From Sphingomonas kaistensis (GTDB taxonomy: Bacteria; Pseudomonadota; Alphaproteobacteria; Sphingomonadales; Sphingomonadaceae), in assembly GCF_036884275.1 (NCBI RefSeq), contig NZ_CP145607.1:2095001-2159000 (forward strand): a stretch of 64,000 nucleotides of DNA, read 5' to 3'. The first letter of the stretch is position 1. Each line of letters begins with the position of its first letter. The notes below the pieces were generated by a model that saw only the letters and a list, made by a program, of their open reading frames with translations, did not search any database and had not been told where the DNA came from. Positions 55,893 through 64,000 of this stretch are shown here, in pieces. Both the position numbers and the translations under genes were made by a program.

Positions 55893-56333
55893 TTACCGGG
55901 GTGAGCGCGGACCGCGAGGACCGCGCGCGGGGCCGCCCGAGGGACGGTCGCCGCGCGGCCCCCGGGGACCGTCGCCGCGCGGGCCACGCGGGCCATCGCC
56001 GCGCGGTCCGCGGGCTGGCGGGCGGGACGGCCGATCGACCCCGCGGCCGACCACTTCGCCCTGACGCGGCGTCGGTCGCGCCGGGCCTGCGTCGCGCGGC
56101 GCGACCGCATAGCCTTCCTTGAGCAGTTCGGCGAAGGCCGCGCGGGTGCTGGCCGCGATCGCGTCCTGCAATTCCTTGGGAAGGTCGGCCATCGTCACAT
56201 TGCCATGGATCGCCTGCACCTGCCGAAGCAGATTGTTGGGCAGATTGCCGCTCGCGTTTTTCAGCGCGGCGATCGCATCGAGGACGGCTGAGAAAATCAG
56301 CGATTGCATGACGTCTTGGGCGGCGCGCGGCAT
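55893..56333 (-). CDS. Uncharacterised protein with Arg-Gly-Pro repeat tail
   Basis: The ATG at 56333 gives 146 residues (ATG 56309 is also possible). Residues about 9-80 form a compact helical domain (SLIFSAVLDAIAALKNASGN, TRAAFAELLKEGYAVAPRD). From about 100 to the end, an 8-residue unit RGPRGDGP recurs, encoded by 24-bp DNA repeats at 55948, 55972 and 55996, and leaves a strongly basic disordered tail. Such RG-rich tails often bind RNA; that is inference. It is divergent from dapF and followed by the CPBP gene. Confidence 0.7.
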   Translation of the reverse strand: MPRAAQDVMQSLIFSAVLDAIAALKNASGNLPNNLLRQVQAIHGNVTMADLPKELQDAIAASTRAAFAELLKEGYAVAPRDAGPARPTPRQGEVVGRGVDRPSRPPARGPRGDGPRGPRGDGPRGPRGDRPSGGPARGPRGPRSPR

Positions 56334-56360
56334 GGCCGGGAAACTCCGGAGAAGTGGACT

Positions 56361-57182
56361 ATGGTTCCGCGCCCGCTTAAGTCGCCCGTGATGCTTCGGC
56401 AATTCCACAAGATGCATGGGCTCGGAAACGACTTCGTCATTCTCGACGCGCGCGATGAGCCGCTGGCGATGACCGAAGCGCTTGCCCGGCACATCGCCGA
56501 CCGGCGCGAGGGTGTCGGCTGCGACCAGCTTATCCTGCTCGAACCGAGCGCCAGCGCCGACCTCAAGATGCGGATCTTCAACGCCGACGGCAGCGAAGTC
56601 GAAAGCTGCGGCAACGCCACCCGCTGCGTGGTCAAGCTGACCGGGGCGGCGACGGTCGAGACCGCTGGTGGCCTCCTCACCGGGTCGGCCGAAGGCGCCG
56701 AGGTCGAGGTCACGCTGGTCGAGCCGCGCTTCGAGTGGGACGCCATCCCCCTCGCCTATCCGATGCCGACCGATCCGATGCCGATGGGTTGGGAAAATTT
56801 CGACCGGCCCCAGGCGATCAACGTCGGCAATCCGCATGTGGTGTTCTTCGTCGACGACCTCGAGGATGCCGACCTCGAGGGGATCGGGCCTGGGATCGAA
56901 TCTGACCCGGTGTTCCCCGAGCGGGTCAACGTCAATGTCGCGAGCGTGGAGGGAGGCGCAATCCGCCTTCGCACCTTCGAGCGCGGCGCCGGCCTGACCC
57001 GCGCCTGCGGCACCGGGGCGTGCGCCACCGCCGTTGCCGCGATCCGCGCCCGCCTTGTCACCTCGCCGGTCACAGTCCACATGGCGGGCGGCGACCTCAC
57101 CATCGCCTGGGCCCCCGGCGAGCCGGTGCGCATGCGCGGCTCCGCCACCCACGTTTTCAAGGGTACGATCGACCTCCAATGA
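56361..57182 (+). CDS. dapF: Diaminopimelate epimerase
   Basis: DapF converts LL- to meso-diaminopimelate for peptidoglycan and lysine. GGAG 9 bp upstream favours ATG 56361 (273 residues); ATG 56391, nearer the family N terminus, lacks a ribosome site. The two catalytic Cys are in ESCGNATRC and RACGTGACA, and MHGLGNDFVILD starts the fold. The stop overlaps ftsY by ATGA. Confidence 0.95.
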   Translation: MVPRPLKSPVMLRQFHKMHGLGNDFVILDARDEPLAMTEALARHIADRREGVGCDQLILLEPSASADLKMRIFNADGSEVESCGNATRCVVKLTGAATVETAGGLLTGSAEGAEVEVTLVEPRFEWDAIPLAYPMPTDPMPMGWENFDRPQAINVGNPHVVFFVDDLEDADLEGIGPGIESDPVFPERVNVNVASVEGGAIRLRTFERGAGLTRACGTGACATAVAAIRARLVTSPVTVHMAGGDLTIAWAPGEPVRMRGSATHVFKGTIDLQ

Positions 57183-58099
57183 GTTGGCTCGACAAACTTA
57201 CCGGCGGCTTCCGCAAAACCGCGGACCGTCTCGGCGATAATATCGGCGGGCTCGGAACCGGCGCGAAGGCCGCGCTCGACACCGCAACGCTGGACGACAT
57301 CGAGGAAGCGCTGATCGCCTCGGACATCGGTCCGGAAGCCTCCAAGCGCATTCGCAATGCCATTGCCGCCAAACGGTTCGAGCAATTGGACGAGCGCGGC
57401 CTGCGCACCATTCTCGCCGAAGAGATGGAAGCGATCCTAGCCCCGGTCGCCAAGCCGCTCGACATCTGGGGCTTCCCCCGCCCGCACGTCATCCTGGTGA
57501 TTGGCGTCAACGGCTCGGGCAAGACCACCACCATCGGCAAGCTCGGCTCCTGGCTGAAGGAGCAGGATTATGGCGTCATGCTGGCGGCCGGCGACACTTT
57601 CCGGGCGGCGGCGATCGAGCAGTTGCGCATCTGGGGTGATCGCATCGACGCGCCGGTGATCAGCGGCAAGGAAGGCGGCGACGCAGCGGGCATCGTGTTC
57701 GACGGCGTCCGCCGGGCGACCGAGACAGGCATCGACTGCCTGATCGTCGACACCGCCGGGCGGCTTCAGAACAAGACGCATCTGATGGAAGAATTGTCCA
57801 AGGTACGTCGGGTGCTCGGGCGATTGAATCCCGAAAGCCCGCATGACGTCATCCTCGTGCTCGACGCGACGACGGGCCAGAATGCCCTCAACCAGATCGA
57901 GGTGTTCCGCGATCTCGCCGGCGTCACGGGTCTCGTCATGACCAAGCTCGACGGCACGGCGCGCGGCGGCGTGCTGGTTGCGGCGGCGGAACGGTTCAAG
58001 CTGCCGATCCATGCCATCGGCGTCGGCGAAGGCGTCAACGACCTGCGCCCGTTCGACCCGCGCGCCGTCGCCCGCGCCATCGCCGGGCTGACGCCATGA
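57179..58099 (+). CDS. ftsY: Signal recognition particle receptor FtsY
   Basis: FtsY docks SRP-ribosome complexes at the membrane. The 306-residue protein has an N domain (about 10-95) and a GTPase G domain with G1 [37 protein letters not shown] and [10 protein letters not shown]. The acidic A domain of E. coli FtsY is absent, as in many alphaproteobacteria. It overlaps yciB by ATGA-type junction. Confidence 0.96.
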   Translation: MSWLDKLTGGFRKTADRLGDNIGGLGTGAKAALDTATLDDIEEALIASDIGPEASKRIRNAIAAKRFEQLDERGLRTILAEEMEAILAPVAKPLDIWGFPRPHVILVIGVNGSGKTTTIGKLGSWLKEQDYGVMLAAGDTFRAAAIEQLRIWGDRIDAPVISGKEGGDAAGIVFDGVRRATETGIDCLIVDTAGRLQNKTHLMEELSKVRRVLGRLNPESPHDVILVLDATTGQNALNQIEVFRDLAGVTGLVMTKLDGTARGGVLVAAAERFKLPIHAIGVGEGVNDLRPFDPRAVARAIAGLTP

Positions 58100-58713
58100 C
58101 CACCCGCGTGCAGGAGCCTGCAGGCGCTTCCAAGCTGCTGATCGATTTCGGGCCGTTGCTCGTCTTCTTCGCGGTCAACGCGCTGGCGCCGGTCCCGGCG
58201 CTGGCCAAGATCTTCGTCGCCACCGGCGCCTTCATGATCGCGATGGTGGCGGCGGTCATTTATTCCGCCATCCGCTATCGCAGCGTGTCACCCCTCCTGT
58301 GGTTCAGCGGCGTGATGGTGGTGCTCCTCGGCGGGCTGACCTTGTGGCTGCACGACGAGACCTTCATCAAGCTGAAGCCCACCATCTATTATCTGTTCGT
58401 CGCCGCCCTGCTCGGCTTCGGCCTGTGGAAGGACAAGCCGCTGCTGAAGATGGTTCTGGGCAGCGCCTATCCCGGGCTCGACGAGGAGGGGTGGCGCAAG
58501 CTGACCCGCAATTGGGCGCTGTTTTTCGTGGTCATGGCCGCTGTCAACGAAGCGGTGTGGCGCAACAGCAGCACCGATTTCTGGGTCGGGTTCAAGCTGT
58601 GGGGCGCTATTCCCCTGACCTTCCTGTTCGCCGCCGCCAACGTGCCTATGCTCCTCAAGCACGGCCTCGCCGCCGAGGAAGCCAAGCCCCAGGAGCCCGG
58701 ACCCGTCGAATGA
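58096..58713 (+). CDS. yciB: Inner-membrane protein YciB (septation protein A / IspZ)
   Basis: This 205-residue polytopic protein has about six helices. Family motifs are [56 protein letters not shown] and [17 protein letters not shown]. YciB influences envelope synthesis and division in E. coli. It is co-translated with ftsY and with the ABC ATPase that follows. Confidence 0.92.
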   Translation: MTTRVQEPAGASKLLIDFGPLLVFFAVNALAPVPALAKIFVATGAFMIAMVAAVIYSAIRYRSVSPLLWFSGVMVVLLGGLTLWLHDETFIKLKPTIYYLFVAALLGFGLWKDKPLLKMVLGSAYPGLDEEGWRKLTRNWALFFVVMAAVNEAVWRNSSTDFWVGFKLWGAIPLTFLFAAANVPMLLKHGLAAEEAKPQEPGPVE

Positions 58714-59642
58714 GCACCCCCGCCCTTTCCATCCGCGGCCTGCGCAAGGCCTATGCCAGCGGCACCGAAGCACTGAAGAGCGTCGATCTCGACATCATGT
58801 CGGGCGAGATTTTTGCGCTCCTCGGCCCCAACGGCGCCGGCAAGACGACGCTGATCTCGATCGTCTGCGGCCTCGTCCGCGCGACCGACGGCGAGGTGCT
58901 GGTCGAAGGCGCGCACTGGCGCCGCGACTATAAGTCAGCGCGGCGGCGGATCGGGTTGGTCCCGCAGGAAATGAACATCGATGTGTTCGAGCCGGTCTGG
59001 AACACTGTCGCCTTCAGCCGCGAACTGTTCGGCCTGCCGCGCAACGACGCGCATATCGAGCAAGTGCTGCGCGATCTTACTTTGTGGGACAAGCGCAAGA
59101 ATATCCTCAAGGATCTGTCGGGCGGCATGAAGCGCCGGGTGATGATCGCCAAGGCGCTGGCCCACGAGCCCGACATCCTGTTCCTCGACGAGCCGACCGC
59201 CGGCGTCGATGTCGAGTTGCGCAAGGAGATGTGGGCGATGGTCCGGCAGCTGCGCGAGCGCGGCGTCACCATCATCCTGACGACCCATTACATCGAGGAA
59301 GCCGAGGAGATGGCCGACCGGGTCGGGGTCATCAACAAGGGCGAATTGATCCTGGTCGAGGACAAAGCCGAGCTGATGAAGAAGCTCGGCCGCAAGACGT
59401 TGCACCTGCAGCTTGCCGAGCCGCTGGCGCAAGTGCCCGCGGCGCTTGCCGATTGGAAACCGCAACTGTCCGATGGTGGCCTGACGCTGACCTACGACTT
59501 CGACCGTCATGCCGAGCGGACCGGAATCCCTTCGCTGCTGGCAGCTATGCGCGACGAAGGCATCGCCTTCAAGGACCTCGATACCAAGCAATCGAGCCTC
59601 GAGGACATCTTTGTCGGGCTGATCCACGGAGACGCCAAATGA
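58710..59642 (+). CDS. ABC-2 type exporter, ATP-binding subunit
   Basis: This 310-residue ATPase has Walker [13 protein letters not shown], signature [15 protein letters not shown], Walker [13 protein letters not shown] and switch [16 protein letters not shown]-terminal extension of ~80 residues of the DrrA/YadG type follows. It begins ATGA-overlapped with yciB and is coupled to its permease. The exported substrate is not known. Confidence 0.9.
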   Translation: MSTPALSIRGLRKAYASGTEALKSVDLDIMSGEIFALLGPNGAGKTTLISIVCGLVRATDGEVLVEGAHWRRDYKSARRRIGLVPQEMNIDVFEPVWNTVAFSRELFGLPRNDAHIEQVLRDLTLWDKRKNILKDLSGGMKRRVMIAKALAHEPDILFLDEPTAGVDVELRKEMWAMVRQLRERGVTIILTTHYIEEAEEMADRVGVINKGELILVEDKAELMKKLGRKTLHLQLAEPLAQVPAALADWKPQLSDGGLTLTYDFDRHAERTGIPSLLAAMRDEGIAFKDLDTKQSSLEDIFVGLIHGDAK

Positions 59643-60400
59643 ACGTTCGCGGCGTCCTCGCCATCTACAAGTTCGAGATGCACCGCTTCCGCCGCACCCT
59701 GTGGACGGGAATGGCGGTGCCGGTGATCACGACCTGCCTGTATTTCGTCGTGTTCGGATCGGCGATCGGAAGTCGGATGACCGAGATCAACGGCATCCCC
59801 TATGGCGCCTTCATCGTGCCCGGGCTGATGATGCTGAGCCTGTTCACCGAGAGCATCTTCAATGCGAGCTTCGGCATCCATATGCCGAGATTTACGGGCA
59901 CGATCTACGAGATCCTGTCGGCGCCGCTGTCGGCGGTGGAGACGGTAATCGGCTATGTCGGCGCGGCGGCGACCAAGGCGTCGTTGGTTGCGCTGGTGAT
60001 CTTCGCCACCGCCCACTTATTCGTGCCGGTGCGGGTCGAACATCCGATCGCGGCGCTGGCCTTCCTGGTTTTGGTCGCGGTGACGTTTTGCCTGTTCGGC
60101 TTCATCATCGGCGTGTGGGCCAAGGGGTTCGAGCAGCTACAGGTCATCCCGCTGCTGGTTGTCACGCCGCTGACCTTCCTCGGCGGCGCGTTCTATTCGA
60201 TCGACATGCTGCCCGAGCCGTGGCGCACGATCACGCTATTCAATCCGGTCGTCTATCTGATCAACGGCTTCCGCTGGTGCTTCTTCGGCACCGCGGACGT
60301 GAGCTTCGGCCTGGCGCTTGGGGCGACGCTGGCGTTCGCGGGCATCTGCCTTGCCGGCATCTTCTGGATCTTCCGGACTGGCTACCGGCTGAAGGCTTGA
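59639..60400 (+). CDS. ABC-2 type exporter, permease subunit
   Basis: This 253-residue permease has six helices in ABC-2 arrangement with the conserved [18 protein letters not shown] and [18 protein letters not shown] segments, similar to the E. coli YadH type. It starts at ATG 59639 overlapping the ATPase stop. It ends the dapF-ftsY-yciB-ABC transcript and is followed by a strong hairpin. Confidence 0.88.
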   Translation: MNVRGVLAIYKFEMHRFRRTLWTGMAVPVITTCLYFVVFGSAIGSRMTEINGIPYGAFIVPGLMMLSLFTESIFNASFGIHMPRFTGTIYEILSAPLSAVETVIGYVGAAATKASLVALVIFATAHLFVPVRVEHPIAALAFLVLVAVTFCLFGFIIGVWAKGFEQLQVIPLLVVTPLTFLGGAFYSIDMLPEPWRTITLFNPVVYLINGFRWCFFGTADVSFGLALGATLAFAGICLAGIFWIFRTGYRLKA

Positions 60401-60427
60401 GGGCCCCGGCTCATCGCCGAGGCCCTC
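60399..60427. terminator. Hairpin between ABC permease and sod (convergent)
   Basis: GAGGGCC (60399-60405) pairs with GGCCCTC (60421-60427), and inside it CGGC pairs with GCCG around TCATC. The 11-bp interrupted stem sits between two convergent genes. There is no T-run. Confidence 0.5.
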
Positions 60428-60439
60428 TGAGAGAGTAGC

Positions 60440-61051
60440 TTACTTGGCCGAAGAGAAATGCTCGGCCGCCTTGTCCCAGTTCACCACGTCCCACCACGCC
60501 TTGAGATAATCGGCGCGGCGGTTGTTGTAGGTGAGGTAGTAGGCGTGCTCCCACACGTCGTTGCCGAGGATCGGCGTGCCCTTGACCTCAGCGACGTCCA
60601 TCAGCGGATTGTCTTGGTTGGGGGTCGAGGTGACGACCAGCCCCTGCCCCGGCACCGCGACCAGCCAGGCCCAGCCCGAACCGAACTGGCCGGCGCCGGC
60701 GGCGTTGAACTTTTCCTTGAGGCCATCGAGCGATCCGAAGGCGCTGTCGATCGCCTGGGCCAATTCGCCTTCAGGGCCCTTGCCGCTGGCCGGGGCCATG
60801 ATTTCCCAGAAAAAGCTGTGGTTCCAGTGACCGCCGCCATTGTTGCGGACGACCTTCGAACCGGCGCCGGCATTGGCGACCAGCTCTTCCAAGCTCTTGC
60901 CCCCGAGCGACGAATCGCCTTCGATCGCCTTGTTCAGATTGTCGACATAGGTCTGGTGATGCTTGTCGTGGTGAAGCTTCATCGTGGCCGCGTCGATGGT
61001 CGGCTCGAGCGCCGCATAATCGTACGGCAGGGGGGCGACGGAAAAGGCCAT
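60440..61051 (-). CDS. sodB: Superoxide dismutase (Fe/Mn family)
   Basis: SOD dismutates superoxide. ATG 61051, 7 bp after AGGAG, gives 203 residues; a TTG two codons earlier lacks spacing. Metal ligands are in [31 protein letters not shown]. Residues around the second ligand ([11 protein letters not shown]) look partly Mn-like and [11 protein letters not shown]e-like, so metal choice is uncertain; close relatives are generally called Fe. Confidence 0.93.
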   Translation of the reverse strand: MAFSVAPLPYDYAALEPTIDAATMKLHHDKHHQTYVDNLNKAIEGDSSLGGKSLEELVANAGAGSKVVRNNGGGHWNHSFFWEIMAPASGKGPEGELAQAIDSAFGSLDGLKEKFNAAGAGQFGSGWAWLVAVPGQGLVVTSTPNQDNPLMDVAEVKGTPILGNDVWEHAYYLTYNNRRADYLKAWWDVVNWDKAAEHFSSAK

Positions 61052-61126
61052 GATCAAGCTCCTAGGGATGGTAAGACAATACCGGCCATGTGGTCAGCGG
61101 CCAGTGGAGTGTCAACGCAGGGGAGC

Positions 61127-62182
61127 CTAGGCGGGTTCGCTGTCCATCAGCTTATGGCGTTTCAGCGCGTGGCGAAGCTGATCGTAGCTGAGGTTGAGCG
61201 CGGCGGCGGTGGCGCGCTGATTGAAACGATTGGCCCTGAGCGCGCCCTCGAGGATCGAGCGCTCGTAAGCATGCACCGCCGCGCGGAAGTCGTTCGTTTC
61301 GTGCGTTGGTGCCGCGGCCGGTGCCGGTGCGTCGCTCGTTTCAGTCGTCTCGGCGGCCGGTAAAGCGGCAGCGGCCGGCGTGGGACTGCCCGGCGCGGCG
61401 CCTAGCGACCAGGGCGAGGCGAAGGGATCGAATTGAATGGCGCTGATCGGAGTTTCCGGGCTGTCCCACCGATAGACCGCGCGCTCGACCACGTTGCGTA
61501 GCTCACGGACGTTGCCCGGCCAGCCATAGGCTTCGAGCGACGCCATCGCGGCTTTCGAAAAGCCAGGCCAGCCGCCCCACTCCAGCTCGGACGCCATCCG
61601 CCGCCCGAAATGCTCGGCCAGCAGCGACACGTCTCCCTGCCGAAGGCGCAACGGCGGCAAGGTGACGACCTCGAAGCTCAGCCGGTCGAGAAGGTCCGCG
61701 CGAAACTTGCCCTCATCGGTCAGGCGGGGCAGATGTTCGTTGGTGGCAGCGACGATGCGGACATCGACCTTGACCGGACGGCTGGCGCCGATGCGCGTCA
61801 CCTCGCCATATTCGACGGCGCGCAGCAGCCGGTCCTGCGCCGGGCTCGACAAGGTCGCCAGTTCGTCGAGGAACAGGGTGCCGCCATCGGCCTCTTCGAA
61901 GCGGCCCTTGCGGGTCTTGGCGGCACCGGTGAAGGCGCCCGCTTCATGCCCGAACAGCTCGGCCTCGATCAGATTTTCTGGCAACGCCGCGCAGTTCATC
62001 GTCACCAGCGGCCCGGCCCAGCGGCCGGACAGGTGGTGGAGGCGTTCGGCGATCAGCTCCTTGCCGGTGCCGCGTTCCCCGATCACAAGCACCGGGCGGT
62101 TGAGCGGCGCGGCGCGGCTCGCCCGCTCCACGGCGTCGAGGAACGGAATGCTCTGCCCGATGAAATTCAAGGTGCGTGCCAC
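61127..62182 (-). CDS. pspF: Phage shock operon activator PspF
   Basis: PspF is the sigma-54 activator of psp genes. The start is uncertain: GTG 62182 (351 residues) matches the length of known PspF N termini, but the frame is open to about 62233 and no ribosome site is clear. It lacks a receiver domain, as PspF does. Walker A is GERGTGKELIA, the GAFTGA loop is intact in GHEAGAFTGA, Walker B is GGTLFLDELA, and a Fis-type HTH ends the protein (NQRATAAALNLSYDQLRHAL). An Ala/Pro-rich linker (about 260-300) is unusual. It is divergent from pspA. Confidence 0.92.
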   Translation of the reverse strand: MARTLNFIGQSIPFLDAVERASRAAPLNRPVLVIGERGTGKELIAERLHHLSGRWAGPLVTMNCAALPENLIEAELFGHEAGAFTGAAKTRKGRFEEADGGTLFLDELATLSSPAQDRLLRAVEYGEVTRIGASRPVKVDVRIVAATNEHLPRLTDEGKFRADLLDRLSFEVVTLPPLRLRQGDVSLLAEHFGRRMASELEWGGWPGFSKAAMASLEAYGWPGNVRELRNVVERAVYRWDSPETPISAIQFDPFASPWSLGAAPGSPTPAAAALPAAETTETSDAPAPAAAPTHETNDFRAAVHAYERSILEGALRANRFNQRATAAALNLSYDQLRHALKRHKLMDSEPA

Positions 62183-62232
62183 GGGCAAGAGTTGGTGGGA
62201 TTTTCCAAGCCTTGGCAAGTTTTTTCCGACCA

Positions 62233-62247
62233 ACGGCGGTGCCGTTT
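62233..62247. promoter_or_regulatory. Inverted repeat upstream of the psp promoter (possible PspF site)
   Basis: AACGGC-GGT-GCCGTT, perfect 6-bp arms, about 37 bp upstream of the sigma-54 -24 element. It could be an enhancer site for PspF, but the known PspF consensus is not obviously matched. Confidence 0.35.
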
Positions 62248-62283
62248 CGCCCGGATTCGCGCGGTTTGGTGCTATTTTTCAAA

Positions 62284-62299
62284 CTGGCACGGACCGTGC
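62284..62299 (+). promoter_or_regulatory. Sigma-54 promoter of pspA
   Basis: TGGCACG-GACC-GTGCA matches the -24/-12 consensus closely, with GG (62285-62286) and GC (62297-62298) separated by exactly 10 bp. It lies 49 bp before the pspA ATG and next to pspF. Confidence 0.8.
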
Positions 62300-62347
62300 A
62301 TAGTTGGCGTGACAGACAGGGCCCCACTCTCGTGAGGTACGAATAGA

Positions 62348-63016
62348 ATGAGCATCTTTTCCCGCACCCGGGACATCATGGCCGCCAATTTCACCGAGCT
62401 CCTCGACCGGGCCGAAGATCCCTCGCGCATGATCCGCATGATCATCCTCGAGATGGAAGAAACGCTGGTCGAAGTGCGCGCCACCGCCGCGCGGTCCATT
62501 GCCGACGCCAAGGAAATGCGCCGTGCGATGGTTCGCCTTGAAGGCATCACCGACAGCTGGACCGAAAAGGCCGAGCTTGCCCTCTCCAAGGGTCGCGAGG
62601 ATCTGGCCAAGCAGGCGTTGATCGAGCGCCAGAAGGCGTCGGACATGGCCAAGGGCCTCGAAGCGGAAGTCGCGGTTATCGACAGCACGCTCAAGGCCTA
62701 TGAAGCCGACATCGCCAAGCTGCAGGGCAAGCTGCGCGAGGCCCGCGCCCGCCAAAACGCCATTTCGACCCGTATCGAAAGCGCGGTGACCCGAGCCAAG
62801 GCGCGCGAGATGCTGAACGGCAGCCGGACCGAGGACGCTTTCAGTCGCTTCGAACTGCTTGAGCGGCGCGCCGATTTCGCCGAAGGCCGTGCCGACGCAC
62901 TCGGCATGACGGGGCCCAAGAGCCTCGAAGAAGAAATCGCCGACCTTCGCGCCGAAGAGCAGGTCGACAAGGAATTGGAAGCGCTGAAGGCGCGCCTCGC
63001 GAATAAAGGGGAATAA
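62348..63016 (+). CDS. pspA: Phage shock protein A
   Basis: PspA protects the inner membrane and restrains PspF. The 222-residue protein is almost entirely helical/coiled coil, with MSIFSRTRDIMAANFTELLD (amphipathic N-terminal helix), EDPSRMIRMIILEMEETLVE and long charged coils to about residue 150. It starts the pspABC operon behind a sigma-54 promoter. Confidence 0.96.
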   Translation: MSIFSRTRDIMAANFTELLDRAEDPSRMIRMIILEMEETLVEVRATAARSIADAKEMRRAMVRLEGITDSWTEKAELALSKGREDLAKQALIERQKASDMAKGLEAEVAVIDSTLKAYEADIAKLQGKLREARARQNAISTRIESAVTRAKAREMLNGSRTEDAFSRFELLERRADFAEGRADALGMTGPKSLEEEIADLRAEEQVDKELEALKARLANKGE

Positions 63017-63018
63017 GG

Positions 63019-63354
63019 GTGGAAGAGGTCATCATTCCGGTGCTGGTCGTCGGCATGCTGTTTATCGGCCTGCCGTGGCTGATCATGCACTACATCACGC
63101 GCTGGAAAACCGCGGCGACGCTGACCGGCGGCGACGAGCGGATGCTGGAAGAATTGCACGACCTGGCCCGCCGGCTCGACGATCGGATGTGCTCGATCGA
63201 GCGGATCATGACCGCCGAAAACCCCAATTGGCGGCAGCAATGCGCGCCCGAGCAGCAGTCGCTGAGCGATAATTCGGCACGCGGCCTCGACATGGACCTC
63301 GATGCCGAATTCGCCCGCCTGGCTGAGCGCAGCCGCATGCGGGAGGTGCGCTGA
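63019..63354 (+). CDS. pspB: Phage shock protein B
   Basis: This 111-residue protein from GTG 63019 has one N-terminal membrane helix (about 4-25) and a coiled cytoplasmic part (DERMLEELHDLARRLDDRMC, SIERIM). The C-terminal ~35 residues exceed the usual 74-residue PspB. It acts with PspC to release PspA. It follows pspA by 2 bp. Confidence 0.9.
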   Translation: MEEVIIPVLVVGMLFIGLPWLIMHYITRWKTAATLTGGDERMLEELHDLARRLDDRMCSIERIMTAENPNWRQQCAPEQQSLSDNSARGLDMDLDAEFARLAERSRMREVR

Positions 63355-63355
63355 C

Positions 63356-63745
63356 ATGTCGACCCAGCCGCCGACCCGCACCCGCTTCTACAAGGACAAG
63401 CGCAACGGCAAGGTGATGGGCGTCTGCGCCGGCATCGCCGACTATACCGGGCTCGACGTCTTGGTCGTGCGGATCATGATGTTCATGGCGATCTGGCTGT
63501 CGGGCTTCAGCGTCTTGCCCTTCTACTTCGTGCTGGGAATGATTGCCGAAGATCGCCCACGCGAACTGAGCAACGACACGCCCGAGGACAAGCGCTTCTG
63601 GCAGCAGGTCCGCTCCTCGCCGACCCGCACCGCGCGCGAGATCCGCTCGAGCATGAAAGCGATCGACCGCCGCCTAGCCGACGTCGAAAGCTACGTCCTC
63701 ACCAATAACCGCAGTCTCGCTCGCGAGATCGAGGAACTGCGCTAG
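63356..63745 (+). CDS. pspC: Phage shock protein C
   Basis: The ATG at 63356 gives 129 residues. The PspC domain is seen in RFYKDKRNGKVMGVCAGIAD, followed by the YTGLDVLVVRIMMFM helix and a second hydrophobic stretch (LPFYFVLGMIAED). The C-terminal cytoplasmic helix (about 85-129) is predicted to contact PspA/PspB. It starts directly after pspB. Confidence 0.93.
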   Translation: MSTQPPTRTRFYKDKRNGKVMGVCAGIADYTGLDVLVVRIMMFMAIWLSGFSVLPFYFVLGMIAEDRPRELSNDTPEDKRFWQQVRSSPTRTAREIRSSMKAIDRRLADVESYVLTNNRSLAREIEELR

Positions 63746-63778
63746 GCGCTTTTGCCTGCTCCAAGAGGTTTCCCACTC

Positions 63779-64000
63779 ATGTCGCCACTCATGATCCCCA
63801 TCATCGGCATGATGATCCCGATCATCGCCATCCTCGCCAAGGTCTACATGCGTTCGATCGAGATGAAGGAACGTCAACTCACCGCCATGGGTGAAAATAC
63901 CGCCGAGAAAGCCGCGCAATATGCGTCCCGCGTCGCCGAGCTCGAGCAGCGCGTCCGGGTGCTGGAGCGGATCGCCACCGATGGCGGCATCCAGACGGCG
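63779..64000 (+). CDS. Small membrane/coiled-coil protein downstream of pspC (partial)
   Basis: From ATG 63779, with AAGAGG 11 bp upstream, 74 residues are visible before the window ends. An N-terminal membrane helix (about 3-23, rich in Met and Ile) is followed by a charged coiled coil (VAELEQRVRVLERIATDGG), a PspB-like layout. It is probably part of the psp operon in this group of bacteria, and I cannot name it further. The C terminus is outside the window. Confidence 0.7.
   Translation, partial: MSPLMIPIIGMMIPIIAILAKVYMRSIEMKERQLTAMGENTAEKAAQYASRVAELEQRVRVLERIATDGGIQTA

Noticed and set aside
55948..56018. 24-bp tandem repeats considered as a CRISPR-like array
   Set aside because: They have no spacers, are in frame and encode the RGPRGDGP units of a protein.

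Overview
This window reads as ordinary, gene-dense chromosome of a high-GC alphaproteobacterium, most likely a member of the Sphingomonadales. The evidence is a CcrM-type GANTC methyltransferase, an alphaproteobacterial direct-repeat LexA box, EcfG-type general stress promoters, a Cys-free L31, the pyrH-frr-uppS-cdsA-dxr-rseP-bamA-skp cluster running straight into fabZ without lpxD/lpxA, and the gene neighbourhoods overall. I see no insertion sequence, phage, CRISPR array or rRNA. Three tRNAs (Met, His, Val) are present.

Layout. 1-4279: a histidine operon entering from the left, hisC-hisB (fused)-hisH-hisA-hisF-hisIE, every junction overlapping. 4280-6104: a small membrane-protein gene behind three LexA boxes and an EcfG promoter, then psd-pssA for phosphatidylethanolamine synthesis. 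6194-12279: icd, yjbQ, a YbaK-like deacylase, an orphan transhydrogenase alpha subunit with a PH-domain protein, a degenerate NtrC-like regulator and a DUF2233 lipoprotein. 12276-15986: folP, ccrM (behind a GANTC cluster), rnhB, msrA. 16047-18098: a c-di-GMP group (tandem PilZ, receiver, EAL). 18095-23272: aminotransferase, racemase-type CoA transferase, acyl-CoA dehydrogenase and acyl-CoA ligase. 23262-28558: GNAT, rpmE, then a cobalamin riboswitch and btuB-btuF-btuC-btuD. 28524-39279: the fabZ/skp/bamA/rseP/dxr/cdsA/uppS/frr/pyrH/tsf/rpsB block, transcribed leftward. 39400-44724: tRNA-Met, DUF3775, a 2H phosphoesterase, a PRC-barrel protein, kup, ald, DUF3072. 44721-49532: cytochrome c maturation genes. 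49610-55033: amino-acid dehydrogenase, tRNA-His, HIT protein, Crp/Fnr regulator, tRNA-Val, HU, Lon. 55183-61051: small proteins, CPBP protease-like protein, RGP-tailed protein, dapF-ftsY-yciB-ABC exporter, sod. 61127-64000: the phage shock system, pspF divergent from pspA-pspB-pspC and a further partial gene.

The most interesting signals are regulatory. The promoter region of the 74-residue membrane protein at 4419 carries three perfect GAAC-N7-GAAC boxes within 134 bp plus a perfect GGAAC-N16-CGTT promoter, which suggests joint SOS and general-stress control, perhaps of a cell-division or envelope checkpoint protein. Other points worth checking are the HisC-HisB fusion inside an enterobacterial-style his operon, an NtrC-like protein that has lost both the phospho-acceptor Asp and the GAFTGA threonine, pntA without pntAB/pntB, five GANTC sites upstream of ccrM, and a perfect 18-bp palindrome in the acyl-CoA ligase promoter.
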